Shown here piece after piece: positions 15,498 to 23,716 of a DNA stretch of 25,271 nucleotides. The notes below the pieces were generated by a model. That model ran no database searches and was not told where the DNA came from. It saw only the letters and a program-made list of their open reading frames with translations. Made by a program: the position numbers and the translations under genes. This DNA is from Pseudomonadota bacterium. Its GTDB lineage: Bacteria; Pseudomonadota; Alphaproteobacteria; Rhizobiales; Xanthobacteraceae. Every line of letters starts with the position of its first letter. Position 1 is the first letter of the stretch. The DNA lies in NCBI GenBank assembly GCA_023388935.1, contig JAEWFG010000315.1:1-25271 (forward strand), in the 5' to 3' direction.

Positions 15498-15524
15498 ATT
15501 ATGCTTGTGCCACTTTCGCGCAAG
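15498..15524 (-). promoter_or_regulatory. Candidate heat-shock/housekeeping promoter of groESL
   Basis: On the minus strand CTTG (15524-15521) is followed after 17 bases by CATAAT (15503-15498). CTTG with a 17-18 base gap is the alphaproteobacterial sigma-32 spacing, and CATAAT is five of six to a sigma-70 -10 box. The -10 fit to the sigma-32 consensus is only partial. Confidence 0.35.
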
Positions 15525-15698
15525 AGCTTCGGTTTACGATGTTTGCCGCGCCAGCGAAGGCGAGTTCGTCGCCTCCTTTCGGGCCTTGGGCCGCTCCTTC
15601 GGCCGCGATGCGGACCGACGAGCCGTAAAGCCTATCGCGTCATTTGGTGCCCAGGAGCCATGATGGACCTGGCCGGCGCGAATGGCCTCGTGTCACCG

Positions 15699-16055
15699 CT
15701 ACAAATCTCTCCCATTGAGGCCATGCCAGAATATCCTGATCTCGGCTTCGGACAGAATCCGGGGCGCGAGTCTCCGGATCGAGTTTCGGCAGGTTGATGC
15801 AGGGCGGTCACGTAGTCGCGGGCCGCCTCGGCCGCCACCCCAATTGAACAGGGCGATGGCCGCCTTCCGCATTTGCCGCGCGTTGCTAACCGAGGGCTTT
15901 AGGAACGTGCCCGCGACGATGTCATTGGAGAGGGTCGCTATGTCGTCTTTGGTTAGCTCGGTCGCCAGCTTCTTGCCCAGCCAGGCATCAAGGAAGCGGC
16001 GCAGATGGCTCGCCGTATTCTCCCACGCCTCCGGCCGGGGCCGCACCTCGCCATC
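15699..16055 (-). pseudogene. Tyrosine-type integrase remnant, frameshifted
   Basis: The minus strand encodes the core-binding SAM-like domain of a phage-type integrase: EAWENTASHLRRFLDAWLG, LATELTKDDIATLSNDIVAG and ARQMRKAAIALFNWG. It then goes through a stretch where three frames alternate (ARDYVTA in one, NLPKLDPETRAP in another) before returning to APRILSEAEIRIFWHGLNG, the entry to the catalytic domain, and stopping. The Arg-His-Arg-Tyr catalytic part is absent. Two or more small indels have therefore broken the gene and its 3' half is lost. Upstream it fuses without a gap to a piece of IS256 transposase. It is a relic of an integrated element. Confidence 0.75.
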
Positions 16056-16120
16056 GCGTAGCAGATCAGCGTCGGGGTCTTCTCTACGAGCTTCCGCAGG
16101 TTCATCATATCCTTCGTCAT
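16056..16120 (-). pseudogene. IS256-family transposase, first ~20 codons only
   Basis: From ATG 16120 the minus strand reads MTKDMMNLRKLVEKTP. With one base restored it continues DADLLRD, which I recognise as the start of rhizobial IS256-family (Mutator-type) transposases. The match then ends abruptly in the integrase remnant. A single lost G in the CCCGGAC region shifts the frame. The 70 bases upstream (to about 16194) probably belong to the same IS end. Only a stub is left. Confidence 0.6.
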
Positions 16121-16187
16121 CGGTGGGTCCTCGGTTGCGTTGGTGTGCCGAAACCCGATCCTACCGGAGAACTGCCGAAGACCACCG

Positions 16188-16241
16188 CAAAGCCGCCCGC
16201 CCGCCACGGCGCTATGTGAGGCGCGCGTCCGGGCGGCTTTG
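16188..16241. repeat. 12-bp inverted repeat near the IS256 stub
   Basis: CAAAGCCGCCCG (16188-16199) and CGGGCGGCTTTG (16230-16241) are exact reverse complements around a 30-base spacer. The right arm runs into TTTG, so it could stop transcription. It could also be two IS ends left facing each other, since both outward flanks continue from GGCTTTGC. Confidence 0.5.
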
Positions 16242-16396
16242 CTCTACCCTGCTACACCACTCCCGGGGCACGACCTGCGCGATCCACCAGCCAATTCCTC
16301 TCCCGTATCAGCAGGAAGAGCAACGCCGCTTCAGTCGGCGGAATTTTTGTCGGCATCGGGAACGTCGTTTGTGGAGCCGCGTCTCTTAGGAAGGAG

Positions 16397-16663
16397 ATGG
16401 GCTATGCCTCTGATCGCGCCCCCAACCCCGCCTTATTCTTTTGCCCTAAATGCGCTCACCCGCTACGGCTGCTGGAGAAGCTATGGGATCAGAAAAGGGT
16501 CCGCTTCATTCGGATTTACAAGTGCAGGTGCGGCGCGTTCGACGTCTCGGCGAGTAGCCATGCGCGAAAAGTTGCGATCTTCGGCAGCCCCGCGGTCGCC
16601 TTTGGGCAAACGAACCACAAGGTCTTCGACACTGGGGACGAGTCATCACGAGCCGGCCGTTGA
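16397..16663 (+). CDS. Putative zinc-ribbon hypothetical protein
   Basis: The 88-residue product reads MGYASDRAPNPALFFCPKCA, then a basic aromatic stretch and IYKCRCGAFDV, with two cysteine pairs (CPKC and CRC) about 25 residues apart, as in a small zinc ribbon. The C-terminus (SHARKVAIFGSPAVAFGQTN) is less ordered. AGGAAGGAG directly abuts ATG 16397, too close for ideal initiation. The alternative ATG 16404 is in better register with that site but opens a frame without motifs, so the cysteine pattern decides. The gene lies alone among mobile-element remains. The function is unknown. Confidence 0.5.
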   Translation: MGYASDRAPNPALFFCPKCAHPLRLLEKLWDQKRVRFIRIYKCRCGAFDVSASSHARKVAIFGSPAVAFGQTNHKVFDTGDESSRAGR

Positions 16664-16760
16664 TTAGGCCCAAGCCGCCAATGTGGTGCGCCCAAGTGCG
16701 ATGCCCTGCCCATTGATGCGACATCGATGACCGCGCTAGGCCGATTGAGCACGGGCCTGT

Positions 16761-16778
16761 GATGACGCATGCGTCATC
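16761..16778. repeat. Perfect 18-bp palindrome
   Basis: GATGACGCATGCGTCATC reads the same on both strands with no spacer. It is a typical form for a dimeric repressor site, but no gene starts close by on either strand. Confidence 0.7.
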
Positions 16779-17183
16779 TACGCTGATTCCATTCGATCAG
16801 GGCGCCATACGGCGCGACCGAGCGTGCTCCCGGGGATGGAGCGCTCGCGGATCGACGCTTCATGAAGCCGGCGCTTCACTTGGAAAAGCTCGCGGGCAAA
16901 TCCCGAGGACGAAGAATAGACATCAGGGCCCGCGCTGGCGGCGGCCGTGCTCATCACTTGAGTGAAATCGCGCCGCACCAGTGGCCTCCGTGTCTGAAGA
17001 GACGCTTTGGCGACGGCTCAGAAAGGCTCGCCAAGCGGGCGACGAAATCTCCGGGCCATGGCGGCCCCCCGGCCAGCCCAGGACGCTTGGGCAGGAGCGC
17101 GGCGGAAAAGCGCACGTACCAAATCCCGGGTGAGGCGACGGCATAGGCAATGATGGCATCTTGCGCCAACCGCCCTCGCGTCG

Positions 17184-17204
17184 AATGCGAAAAGTTTTCG
17201 CATT
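17184..17204. repeat. 21-bp near-perfect palindrome
   Basis: AATGCGAAAA and TTTTCGCATT are exact reverse complements around a single central G. The AT-rich core between GC ends would form a hairpin in RNA or a dyad protein site. TCGATCGA follows at 17210-17217. Confidence 0.7.
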
Positions 17205-17288
17205 TGAGTTCGATCGAAAAGGCGCGCCTCTGGGCTAAAGTTCTGATCGCTCCGCGACCCAAACGCGCGACACGTTAAAACAACCTGG

Positions 17289-18086
17289 CCTAAACTAGGA
17301 CGCGGGCTCATTAAGGCGCAGCCATAGCCTGATTGACGCGAGTTGAACGAATGCGAGATAGTTGGCGGCGAGCCTATCATAGCGCGTCGCCACCCGACGA
17401 CATTGTTTGATCCTGTTGAAGAACCGCTCAACCTGGTTGCGAGCACGATAGAGATAGGGGCTGAAGCAGATCGGATCGCTGCGATTGCTTTTCGGAGGGA
17501 TGTTGGCCCACGCGCCCTTCTTCATGGCAAGCTCCCTGATCCAGTCCGCATCATAGCCACGGTCGGCAAGCAGCATCGACCCCGATTTCAGACGAGACAG
17601 CAGTTTTCGGGCGAGTCGAACGTCATGGGCCTCACCCGGGCTCAGCCACAGCCGTACCGGCAGACTATTGCCATCGACCACCGCATGGATTTTGCTCGTC
17701 AAGCCGCCGCGGGACCTTCCCATCGATTGGCGCCGGTTTCTTGTGATGCAGGCTCCATGCTGATGCACGCGGACAATGGAGGTGTCGATCATCTGGACAG
17801 CGGCATCATGGGCAGCGGCAAGCGCTTCCACGATGCGGCCCCAAACACCGGCCCGCCGCCACCTGACGAAGCGGTTGTAGCGAGTGGTGTATGGGTCAAA
17901 CGCCGTCGGCAGATCACGCCAGGGTGCTCCTGATCGGAGGACCCAGAAGATGCCATTCAGGACCCGCCTGTCGTTCACCCGAGGAACGCCACGCGGCTTG
18001 TTCGGCAGCATCGGCTTGATGGCGGTCCATTTCATGGTCGGCAAGTTCGTAGCGCAGGATTCGAGCTCCCAGTTTGGGAGTTTGAA
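17289..18086 (-). mobile_element. IS5-family (IS427-type) element, copy 2
   Basis: This holds the complete transposase body at 17295-18044. The ends carry imperfect terminal inverted repeats: CCTAAACTAGGA at 17289-17300 against TCCCAGTTTGGG at 18067-18078, matching at 10 of 12 when inverted. Similarity to copy 1 continues to about 18090 (TTGAATCAC). The exact outer ends and the target duplication were not resolved. Confidence 0.75.
17295..18044 (-). CDS. IS5-family (IS427-type) transposase
   Basis: The 249-residue frame has the N-terminal DUF4096-like region (WTAIKPMLPNKPRG, GIFWVLRSGAPWRDLP) and an RNase H-like DDE domain with D87 (MIDTSIVRVHQHG), D161 (LADRGYDADWIREL) and E206 (NQVERFFNRIK), so the catalytic triad is intact. 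The listed start is a TTG at 18044 without a good ribosome site. The sister copy shows that the natural N-terminus is MRYELSDEEWTAIK. Here the equivalent reads LRYELADHE, with CTG in place of ATG and one extra A before TGGACC, so the first nine codons are out of frame. The enzyme is probably poorly made or needs frameshifting. Confidence 0.85.
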   Translation of the reverse strand: MPTMKWTAIKPMLPNKPRGVPRVNDRRVLNGIFWVLRSGAPWRDLPTAFDPYTTRYNRFVRWRRAGVWGRIVEALAAAHDAAVQMIDTSIVRVHQHGACITRNRRQSMGRSRGGLTSKIHAVVDGNSLPVRLWLSPGEAHDVRLARKLLSRLKSGSMLLADRGYDADWIRELAMKKGAWANIPPKSNRSDPICFSPYLYRARNQVERFFNRIKQCRRVATRYDRLAANYLAFVQLASIRLWLRLNEPAS

Positions 18087-18311
18087 TCACAGGCATCCGA
18101 TAAAACCAACGCTCTTGGGCCTTGGCTCGGCTTCGGCGCTGCGGGGCAAAGCGGAAATCGTCTAGCCCAAACCCGCCGCTGCATCTGTCCAAAATGACCT
18201 CAGGCGGAGGGGGCCTTCCGCTGCTCGAAATCCCGCATCCAAAGTCCTGTATCCCAAGGTCATGTAGATGTGCCAATCTGCCTTTGGAGCGCCGGGTGGG
18301 GAAACGATGGC

Positions 18312-21300
18312 ATGAGCGATCTGCGCGACTGGTTGCGGGGGCAGAATCTCGAGCAATACGCCGACGCGTTTGAGGCGAATGACATCGACCTAGATATCCT
18401 GCCCGACCTCGATGACCATGATCTCGAGCGATTGGGTCTCTCACTGGGCAGTCGCCGCCGGCTTTTGAAGGCGATAGCGGCGCGTAACACCGCAGCAGCC
18501 CCGGTTTCCGTCCAGAACGCGGCTCCTTCGCCCGATAAAGCGTCGTCCGCGGCTGTGGCACCTGGCTCTGGCGATGCCGAGCGGCGGCAGGTATCGGTAA
18601 TGTTCGCCGATATGGTCGGCTCCACGGCGCTCTCAGCCAAGCTCGATCCGGAGCTGCTGGGCGGTCTGATCCGGCGCTACCAGGACGCGGTGGCCGGTGC
18701 GATCGGGCGCTACGGAGGTTTCGTCGCCAAGTTCATGGGCGATGGCGTGCTGGCCTATTTCGGCTTTCCCCAGGCCTTCGAGGATGCGGCGGAACGTGCC
18801 GTTCGCGCCGCGATTGGAATTCTGTCGGAAGTCGGCGCAATCGAAATGCCCGACGGCACGCGCATGCAGACGCGGATCGGCATCGCCACCGGTCTCGTCG
18901 TGGTCGGCGAAATCATCGGCACCGGCTCGGCGCAGGAGCGGACCATCGTCGGCGAAACGCCCAACCTCGCGGCAAGGCTGCAGGCGCTGGCCGGTGCAGA
19001 CTGTATCATTATCAGCGAGTCCACCCAAAAATTGTTGGGCGGCCTTTTCGAACTCACCCATACAGGCGAGCACGAGCTCAAGGGCTTTTCCCGCCCGGTG
19101 CCAGCTTGGCGCGTGTGCGGCGAAGCCTCGGTCGAAAGCCGATTTGCTGCGATCCGCGCGAGACGCCTGCCGCTGGTCGGCCGAGCGCATGAAATGGGCC
19201 TGATGCGCGAACGCTGGCATCTGGCGCGGCAAGGCGAAGGCCAGATCGTCACCGTGACCGGCGAAGCCGGCATCGGCAAATCGCGCGTGATCGAAGCGCT
19301 ACAGCAAGAGCTTGCGGCCGGGGCTCATGCGCGCATCAATTTGCAATGCTCTCCCTATCACAGCGACAGCGCGCTCTACCCGGTGATCCAGTATCTCAGC
19401 CGTGTTGCCGGCCTTGCGCCTGCCGATCCATCGGATGTGCGTACTGAGAAACTCCGCTCCCTTCTTGGCGCGCGACACATCGCCGATCCGGCTGCGGTGC
19501 CGCTGTTGGCCGAGCTGTTGTCGAACCCGTTGGCTGAGGCAGCTCCCGCCGCGTCACCGGCGCAGCGCAAGGCAGCGACGCTCGCACTGATCGTCGAGAT
19601 CATGACGCGGACCAGCGACAGCGATCCGGTGCTGATCGTGCTGGAAGACGCGCACTGGATCGATGCGACCACGATCGAACTGATGACGCGATTGGCCGAC
19701 AGCATCGCCCGCGCGCGGCTCCTTGCCGTAGTCTCGGCGCGACCGGATTTCACGCCACCCTGGCTGTCAAGGCCACACGCCACGCTGATCACGCTCGGAC
19801 GCCTCGGCCGCCCCGAATGCATGCAGGTGGTCGCGAGCGTCGCCGCCGCGCACGGACTGACCGCAGACACGATCGCCGCGATCATCGCCAAGACTGATGG
19901 CGTGCCGCTGTTCGTCGAAGAGCTGACCCGAAGCGTGATGGAATCGGCGGGCGAGGATTCGGTGCCGGCGACGCTGAAGGACTCGCTGATGGCCCGCCTC
20001 GACCGTCTCGGCGGCGCACGCGAGGTGGCCCAAATTGCCGCGGTGATCGGCCGCCAATTCACCTTTGCATTGCTGGAAGCGGTAGCCGGTAAGGACAACG
20101 ACGAACTCGAAGACATGCTGGCAAAGCTGGCTACCGCGGGAATTGTGTTTCCTGAGGAGCGAGGCCTCGAGCGGAGCTTCAACTTCAAGCACGCGCTGGT
20201 GCGCGACGCCGCCTATGAAAGCCTGTTGCTGATGCGCCGCCGAGAATGGCACGGGCGCGTCGGTGTTGCGCTGGAGCAGCGTTTTGGCGATGTCGCTGCC
20301 AAGGAACCGGAGTTGCTGGCCTATCATTTCGGCGAAGCGGGGCAGCTCTCTCTCGCTTGCGATTACCGCATGCGCGCTGGCAACCAGGCCGTGAGCCGAT
20401 CGGCCTATGTAGAGGCGATCGCGCATTTCACGGCGGGTCTCAAGCTCGCCGAAACCATGCCGCCGCAAAACGGCCTGCGCCGGCAAGTTGAGTTCTGGCT
20501 TAAGCTCGGCGCAGCATCCGTGGTCGCCCACGGCATGCAAAGCGTCGAGGCCGAAGCAGCCTATACCAAGGCCGGCGAGATCGGCGAGCAGCTCGGCGAC
20601 AGCACCGCTTCTTTCCAGGCCAAATGGGGCCTCTGGATCAACGCCAATCTGAGGCGAAAAACGGCCCTCGCGCGCGACCGCGCCGGCGAGCTGGTGTCGC
20701 TCGCGCAACAGTCCGGTGATCGCGAGTTGTTGCTCGAGGCCTATCATTGCCAGTTTTCAACGGCATATTTTCGCGGCGACGTCGGCGGCGCGCTGGAGGG
20801 CTGCCAGCACGTGATCGCGCTTTACGACATGACACAGCATCGTCATCTCGCGCACGCCTTTGGTGGCCACGATCCCGCCGTCTGCGCTCATATCCAGTGC
20901 GGCAATTCATGGCGGCTATCGGGCGACGAACAGCAGGCAACGCCGCATTTCACGCGAGGCATTGCGCTGGCCGAAATGCTCGATCACCCGAACAGTCTCG
21001 CGCACGGGCTGCACAACGTCGGTATCGGTTATCAACTTGGAGGAGACCGCGAAGCGACCTACGCGGCGGCGCATCGCGCGGCCGCGCTGGCCGACAAGTT
21101 TGGCCTGCCGCCATGGCGCGCCAGCAGTCTGGTCCTGGTCGGGTGGGCCACCGCAAGCGGCGCAGCCGCTGGAGACGCCGTGCGGCTGATCGATGCCGAG
21201 ATCGCCAATGCCACCGCCGCCGGTCCGCTGCCGCAATACTATCTCGGCCTCGCAGCCGAAGTTCTGCTTGCCGCGGGACGGCCCTCGGACGCGCTCGGTC

Positions 21301-21518
21301 ATCTCGACCGCGCGATCGCCGGAATCGACGAGGCCGGCGTCGGCATCTACCTGCCCGAGATCTTTCGCTTGCGCGGCGCGTGCCTGCTGGCGCTCGACCG
21401 CGGCAACAAGACTGAGGCACGATCAGCCTTCGCAACCGCTGCCAATATCGCCAAGCGCCAGGGCGCCGTCATCTTCGAACGTGGCGCCGAGGCTTCATTG
21501 TCCGAGTTGGCGACATAG
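18312..21518 (+). CDS. SAM domain, class III nucleotide cyclase, AAA ATPase and TPR multidomain protein
   Basis: The 1068-residue product begins with a SAM-type helical domain (MSDLRDWLRGQNLEQYADAF, LDDHDLERLGLSLGSRRRLL). A class III cyclase domain follows at about 90-280, with metal aspartates D100 (VMFADMVGST) and D144 (KFMGDGVLAYFG) and the transition-state pair N218 and R222 (VGETPNLAARLQ), so it should be active. Next is an AAA_16-type ATPase with Walker A GEAGIGKS (317-324) and Walker B VLIVLEDAHW (D446). From about residue 690 to the end are TPR-like helical repeats. It probably makes cAMP in the cytoplasm under control of signals sensed by the ATPase/TPR part. Such proteins are numerous in Bradyrhizobium. 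ATG 18312 is preferred to 18270 because the SAM domain starts there. Confidence 0.92.
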   Translation: MSDLRDWLRGQNLEQYADAFEANDIDLDILPDLDDHDLERLGLSLGSRRRLLKAIAARNTAAAPVSVQNAAPSPDKASSAAVAPGSGDAERRQVSVMFADMVGSTALSAKLDPELLGGLIRRYQDAVAGAIGRYGGFVAKFMGDGVLAYFGFPQAFEDAAERAVRAAIGILSEVGAIEMPDGTRMQTRIGIATGLVVVGEIIGTGSAQERTIVGETPNLAARLQALAGADCIIISESTQKLLGGLFELTHTGEHELKGFSRPVPAWRVCGEASVESRFAAIRARRLPLVGRAHEMGLMRERWHLARQGEGQIVTVTGEAGIGKSRVIEALQQELAAGAHARINLQCSPYHSDSALYPVIQYLSRVAGLAPADPSDVRTEKLRSLLGARHIADPAAVPLLAELLSNPLAEAAPAASPAQRKAATLALIVEIMTRTSDSDPVLIVLEDAHWIDATTIELMTRLADSIARARLLAVVSARPDFTPPWLSRPHATLITLGRLGRPECMQVVASVAAAHGLTADTIAAIIAKTDGVPLFVEELTRSVMESAGEDSVPATLKDSLMARLDRLGGAREVAQIAAVIGRQFTFALLEAVAGKDNDELEDMLAKLATAGIVFPEERGLERSFNFKHALVRDAAYESLLLMRRREWHGRVGVALEQRFGDVAAKEPELLAYHFGEAGQLSLACDYRMRAGNQAVSRSAYVEAIAHFTAGLKLAETMPPQNGLRRQVEFWLKLGAASVVAHGMQSVEAEAAYTKAGEIGEQLGDSTASFQAKWGLWINANLRRKTALARDRAGELVSLAQQSGDRELLLEAYHCQFSTAYFRGDVGGALEGCQHVIALYDMTQHRHLAHAFGGHDPAVCAHIQCGNSWRLSGDEQQATPHFTRGIALAEMLDHPNSLAHGLHNVGIGYQLGGDREATYAAAHRAAALADKFGLPPWRASSLVLVGWATASGAAAGDAVRLIDAEIANATAAGPLPQYYLGLAAEVLLAAGRPSDALGHLDRAIAGIDEAGVGIYLPEIFRLRGACLLALDRGNKTEARSAFATAANIAKRQGAVIFERGAEASLSELAT

Positions 21519-21674
21519 CGATCGTTGGATTGCGACCACAAAACCATGCTTGAGACATCAGCTCGTGGCCCCGTCGCGTCATTATGCTGCGTGTGCACAA
21601 AGGCGGTCGTTATCATACCGAAGCGTGAATGGTCGAATTGTTGAGTACGGGACCTAGTTGGAGCGCGGAGCTGA

Positions 21675-21866
21675 GCTGACGGCATCCCGAGCTTAGATAC
21701 CCCACAACATCCGACGGACGAGCGCTCACTCGGTCCGTCCGATGCCAACGAGACCGACAGTTACATGCTCGGCGAGATCAACGTCAGTTCAGTCTTCCCG
21801 ATCCCCGATGAGGCGACGGCGGAGATCGCTCGCCGGGTTGCCGATCGGCTACAGACGAAACTTTGA
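21675..21866 (+). pseudogene. C-terminal stub of an ATP-grasp-like (Cj0069-type) gene
   Basis: The frame ending at TGA 21864 reads YMLGEINVSSVFPIPDEATA and then EIARRVADRLQTKL. This matches from memory the end of Cj0069-family ATP-grasp-like proteins, where xLxEINVSSVFPxPD holds metal/ATP-binding residues. Upstream the frame is open only to 21675, and the preceding residues (about 22 codons) do not look like the family. Nothing resembling the N-terminal domains is present, so it is a truncated relic rather than a gene. Confidence 0.55.
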
Positions 21867-22092
21867 CTGCTCAACGGTTCGTGCGCTGTCACTTCGAGTG
21901 CATTTGCGCACCGCGTTCAATGCCCGCGCGCCCATCGAGTTCGTTATCGACCGTCCTGTTACTCGGCAGGAGGCGCATCAACACCGCGATTTCCATTGGC
22001 CAATCTTGGCGAAGCGGACCGACCTCACCTGCGCCACAGATGCGCCCTATTGTCATCCCCTCGCCTCCTTAATCTGCGTGTAAGTCGGAGAC

Positions 22093-23190
22093 ATGTATGG
22101 GGGGACCGCGGCCGCGCGGCTAGCGACGTTGAAGATTTGGCAAGCAAGCTGGATTGCCGGCGCGCTGACAGCAAGTTCGCTTGCCGGGATTCATCAGATC
22201 GCGGTACCGCGCCCGAGCATCGCAACGCCAAATGCAAGAGTGGCTGATGCATTTGGCGGCATCCCGCTGAATGTGACGACGGCGCTGACAAATGCCAGCG
22301 CGGCATTTCCAGCCCCGGCCATCGAGGCGAAATTCGATACAGCTTTCTCGGCCAATGCGATCGTTGCGGCGGGATTCCGCGCCACGGCACCGACCTCGGT
22401 GCCCCCGTCCGATGTAACCAGTTCGCAAGGCCCAACGTTGCAGGTCGCGAGCCTCGAGGCAGGGCCACTAGAAAGCGAGGCAAGGCCACAAGATGATCGT
22501 CCGCCCGCTGCTTCCCCCAATCCGGTCGAAGGCAAACCGTCGTACCTCAAGTACTACGTCTATTCGGAAATTCCGCCGCCGGAGAAACCCGCGAAGATCG
22601 CCTTGTCGACGTTGAGCAACGTTCCGCTCGGAACGCCGGTCCAGGAGATCGAACGCGCTGCCGAAGCGTTCGGAATGGATGTCAGTTTCATGAAAGCCGT
22701 CGCCAAAATTGAATCCGATTTCAATCCCAAGCAACGCACCGGCTCCTATATCGGTCTGTTCCAGCTGAGCAAGTTTGAGTTCGGCAAATACGGATCGGGC
22801 GACATCCTAAATCCTCGCGACAACGCTATGGGTGCCGCCTACAAGTTCATCAGCGAGGCTGCACTGTTCGAAATCATGACGCAGAAGAAGCCGAGCCTTT
22901 CCGATCTCTACCTCATTCACCAGCAGGGTTGGGAAGGAGCAGCCCAACACATCGGCCATCCGCAGCGGATTGCCTGGAAGTCGATGTGCGCAACCCAGGA
23001 GGGCTCGGAAAAGGGCGAGCGATGGTGCAGGCGCGCCATCTGGGGCAACACGCTGCCGGCGGTCAAACGCGAATGGAAGTCGGTCGATAGTCTCACCTCG
23101 AGCGCGTTCGTGGCGATGTGGCGCGATCGCCTTGATACGCTCTATGCTCGCTATCCGGTAATAACTGCGGCGGCCGAACGCTTGAAATAG
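22093..23190 (+). CDS. Lytic transglycosylase (SLT domain), membrane-anchored or exported
   Basis: The 365-residue product has a hydrophobic N-terminal segment (WQASWIAGALTASSLAGI), an Ala/Pro/Ser-rich linker to about residue 150, then an SLT lysozyme-like domain. The catalytic glutamate is E207 in MKAVAKIESDFNP, followed by GSYIGLFQLSKFEFGKYG and by DNAMGAAYKFISE. Two cysteines in CATQEGSEKGERWCRR may form a disulfide. Such enzymes cut peptidoglycan glycan strands in the periplasm, for remodelling or to let secretion machines pass. ATG 22093 has GGAG only two bases upstream, so the exact start is uncertain. No secretion-system genes adjoin it. Confidence 0.85.
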   Translation: MYGGTAAARLATLKIWQASWIAGALTASSLAGIHQIAVPRPSIATPNARVADAFGGIPLNVTTALTNASAAFPAPAIEAKFDTAFSANAIVAAGFRATAPTSVPPSDVTSSQGPTLQVASLEAGPLESEARPQDDRPPAASPNPVEGKPSYLKYYVYSEIPPPEKPAKIALSTLSNVPLGTPVQEIERAAEAFGMDVSFMKAVAKIESDFNPKQRTGSYIGLFQLSKFEFGKYGSGDILNPRDNAMGAAYKFISEAALFEIMTQKKPSLSDLYLIHQQGWEGAAQHIGHPQRIAWKSMCATQEGSEKGERWCRRAIWGNTLPAVKREWKSVDSLTSSAFVAMWRDRLDTLYARYPVITAAAERLK

Positions 23191-23682
23191 GACAGCTTGC
23201 GACTGCCCGTTCGCACACGTCCTCGTCATGTCTTTTCGTCGCGAAGTTGTAACGGCAATCTCGTTTCTGGCGCCAGTACATTACCGTCGGGTCGGTGCTC
23301 GGCATTGCCGGCCGTGCGGACCGTTTCTGTGCTCGACTTAACGGCAGGCACGTCGAGCCATTCCCGCAAACCCCTTTCGCCGCAAACTCTACCGTATCGA
23401 CTGTCCTAGCTGAACGCGGCGGTTCCGAAGATCGCGACATTGTCGATTGGCTTGGGTTCGAAGACAGGCAGCACGTTATGCGAGGCAAGCTCACGCTTGA
23501 TCACGAACGCGTTTGCAGGCAAATGTCACTCTCAAGATGGCTCCGCCCGCATTGCGGGCTTCGATAGCCAAGCTGTCAATGCCGCGAACGTTTCGAGCTC
23601 TTTGGCTTGTTCGCCTCATTCCTTGCGCGCGATTGGAAATCTTGTCTCATTGCTTGTCCTTTCTTTGTCTCTGGTGATCCGA
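23191..23682. other. No supported gene
   Basis: One plus-strand frame (GTG 23295 to 23567, with DIVDWLGFEDRQHVMRGKLT in its middle) looks better than chance but has no ribosome site and matches nothing I know. It could be a decayed gene. The minus-strand frame 23093-23494 is probably its shadow. Confidence 0.4.
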
Positions 23683-23702
23683 AGCCTCCGGTCCCGGAGG
23701 CT
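23683..23702 (-). terminator. Hairpin after the minus-strand gene at 23717
   Basis: AGCCTCCG and CGGAGGCT pair perfectly over eight bases around GTCC, 15 bases past the stop of the minus-strand gene. No T run follows, so its strength is uncertain. Confidence 0.5.
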
Positions 23703-23716
23703 CCTTGCAGCTCGGC

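Larger units (their letters stand above)
16664..17288. other. Gene-poor stretch with two long palindromes
   Basis: Open frames on both strands (16778-16978 minus, 16862-17146 plus, 16954-17262 minus) overlap each other and show no motif or ribosome site. The two palindromes listed separately are the only clear structures. Confidence 0.5.

Noticed and set aside
15431..15530. HrcA CIRCE element upstream of groES
   Set aside because: Only GCACTC is found; the required second half with a nine-base spacer is absent.
13409..15628. 739-codon open frame on the plus strand opposite groEL and groES
   Set aside because: It is the antisense shadow of two certain genes with strong GC third-position bias; its translation is repetitive Asp/Leu/His-rich sequence with no family motif.
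16404..16667. Alternative frame overlapping the zinc-ribbon gene, in better register with AGGAAGGAG
   Set aside because: Its product lacks any motif, while the frame from 16397 has two paired cysteines; the choice is not certain.
19767..20747. 326-codon open frame on the minus strand opposite the cyclase gene
   Set aside because: It is antisense to the ATPase/TPR region, with no ribosome site or motif.
21867..22092. 35-codon minus-strand frame (MEIAVLMRLLPSNRTVDNEL...)
   Set aside because: No ribosome site and no motif, so it is not distinguishable from chance.
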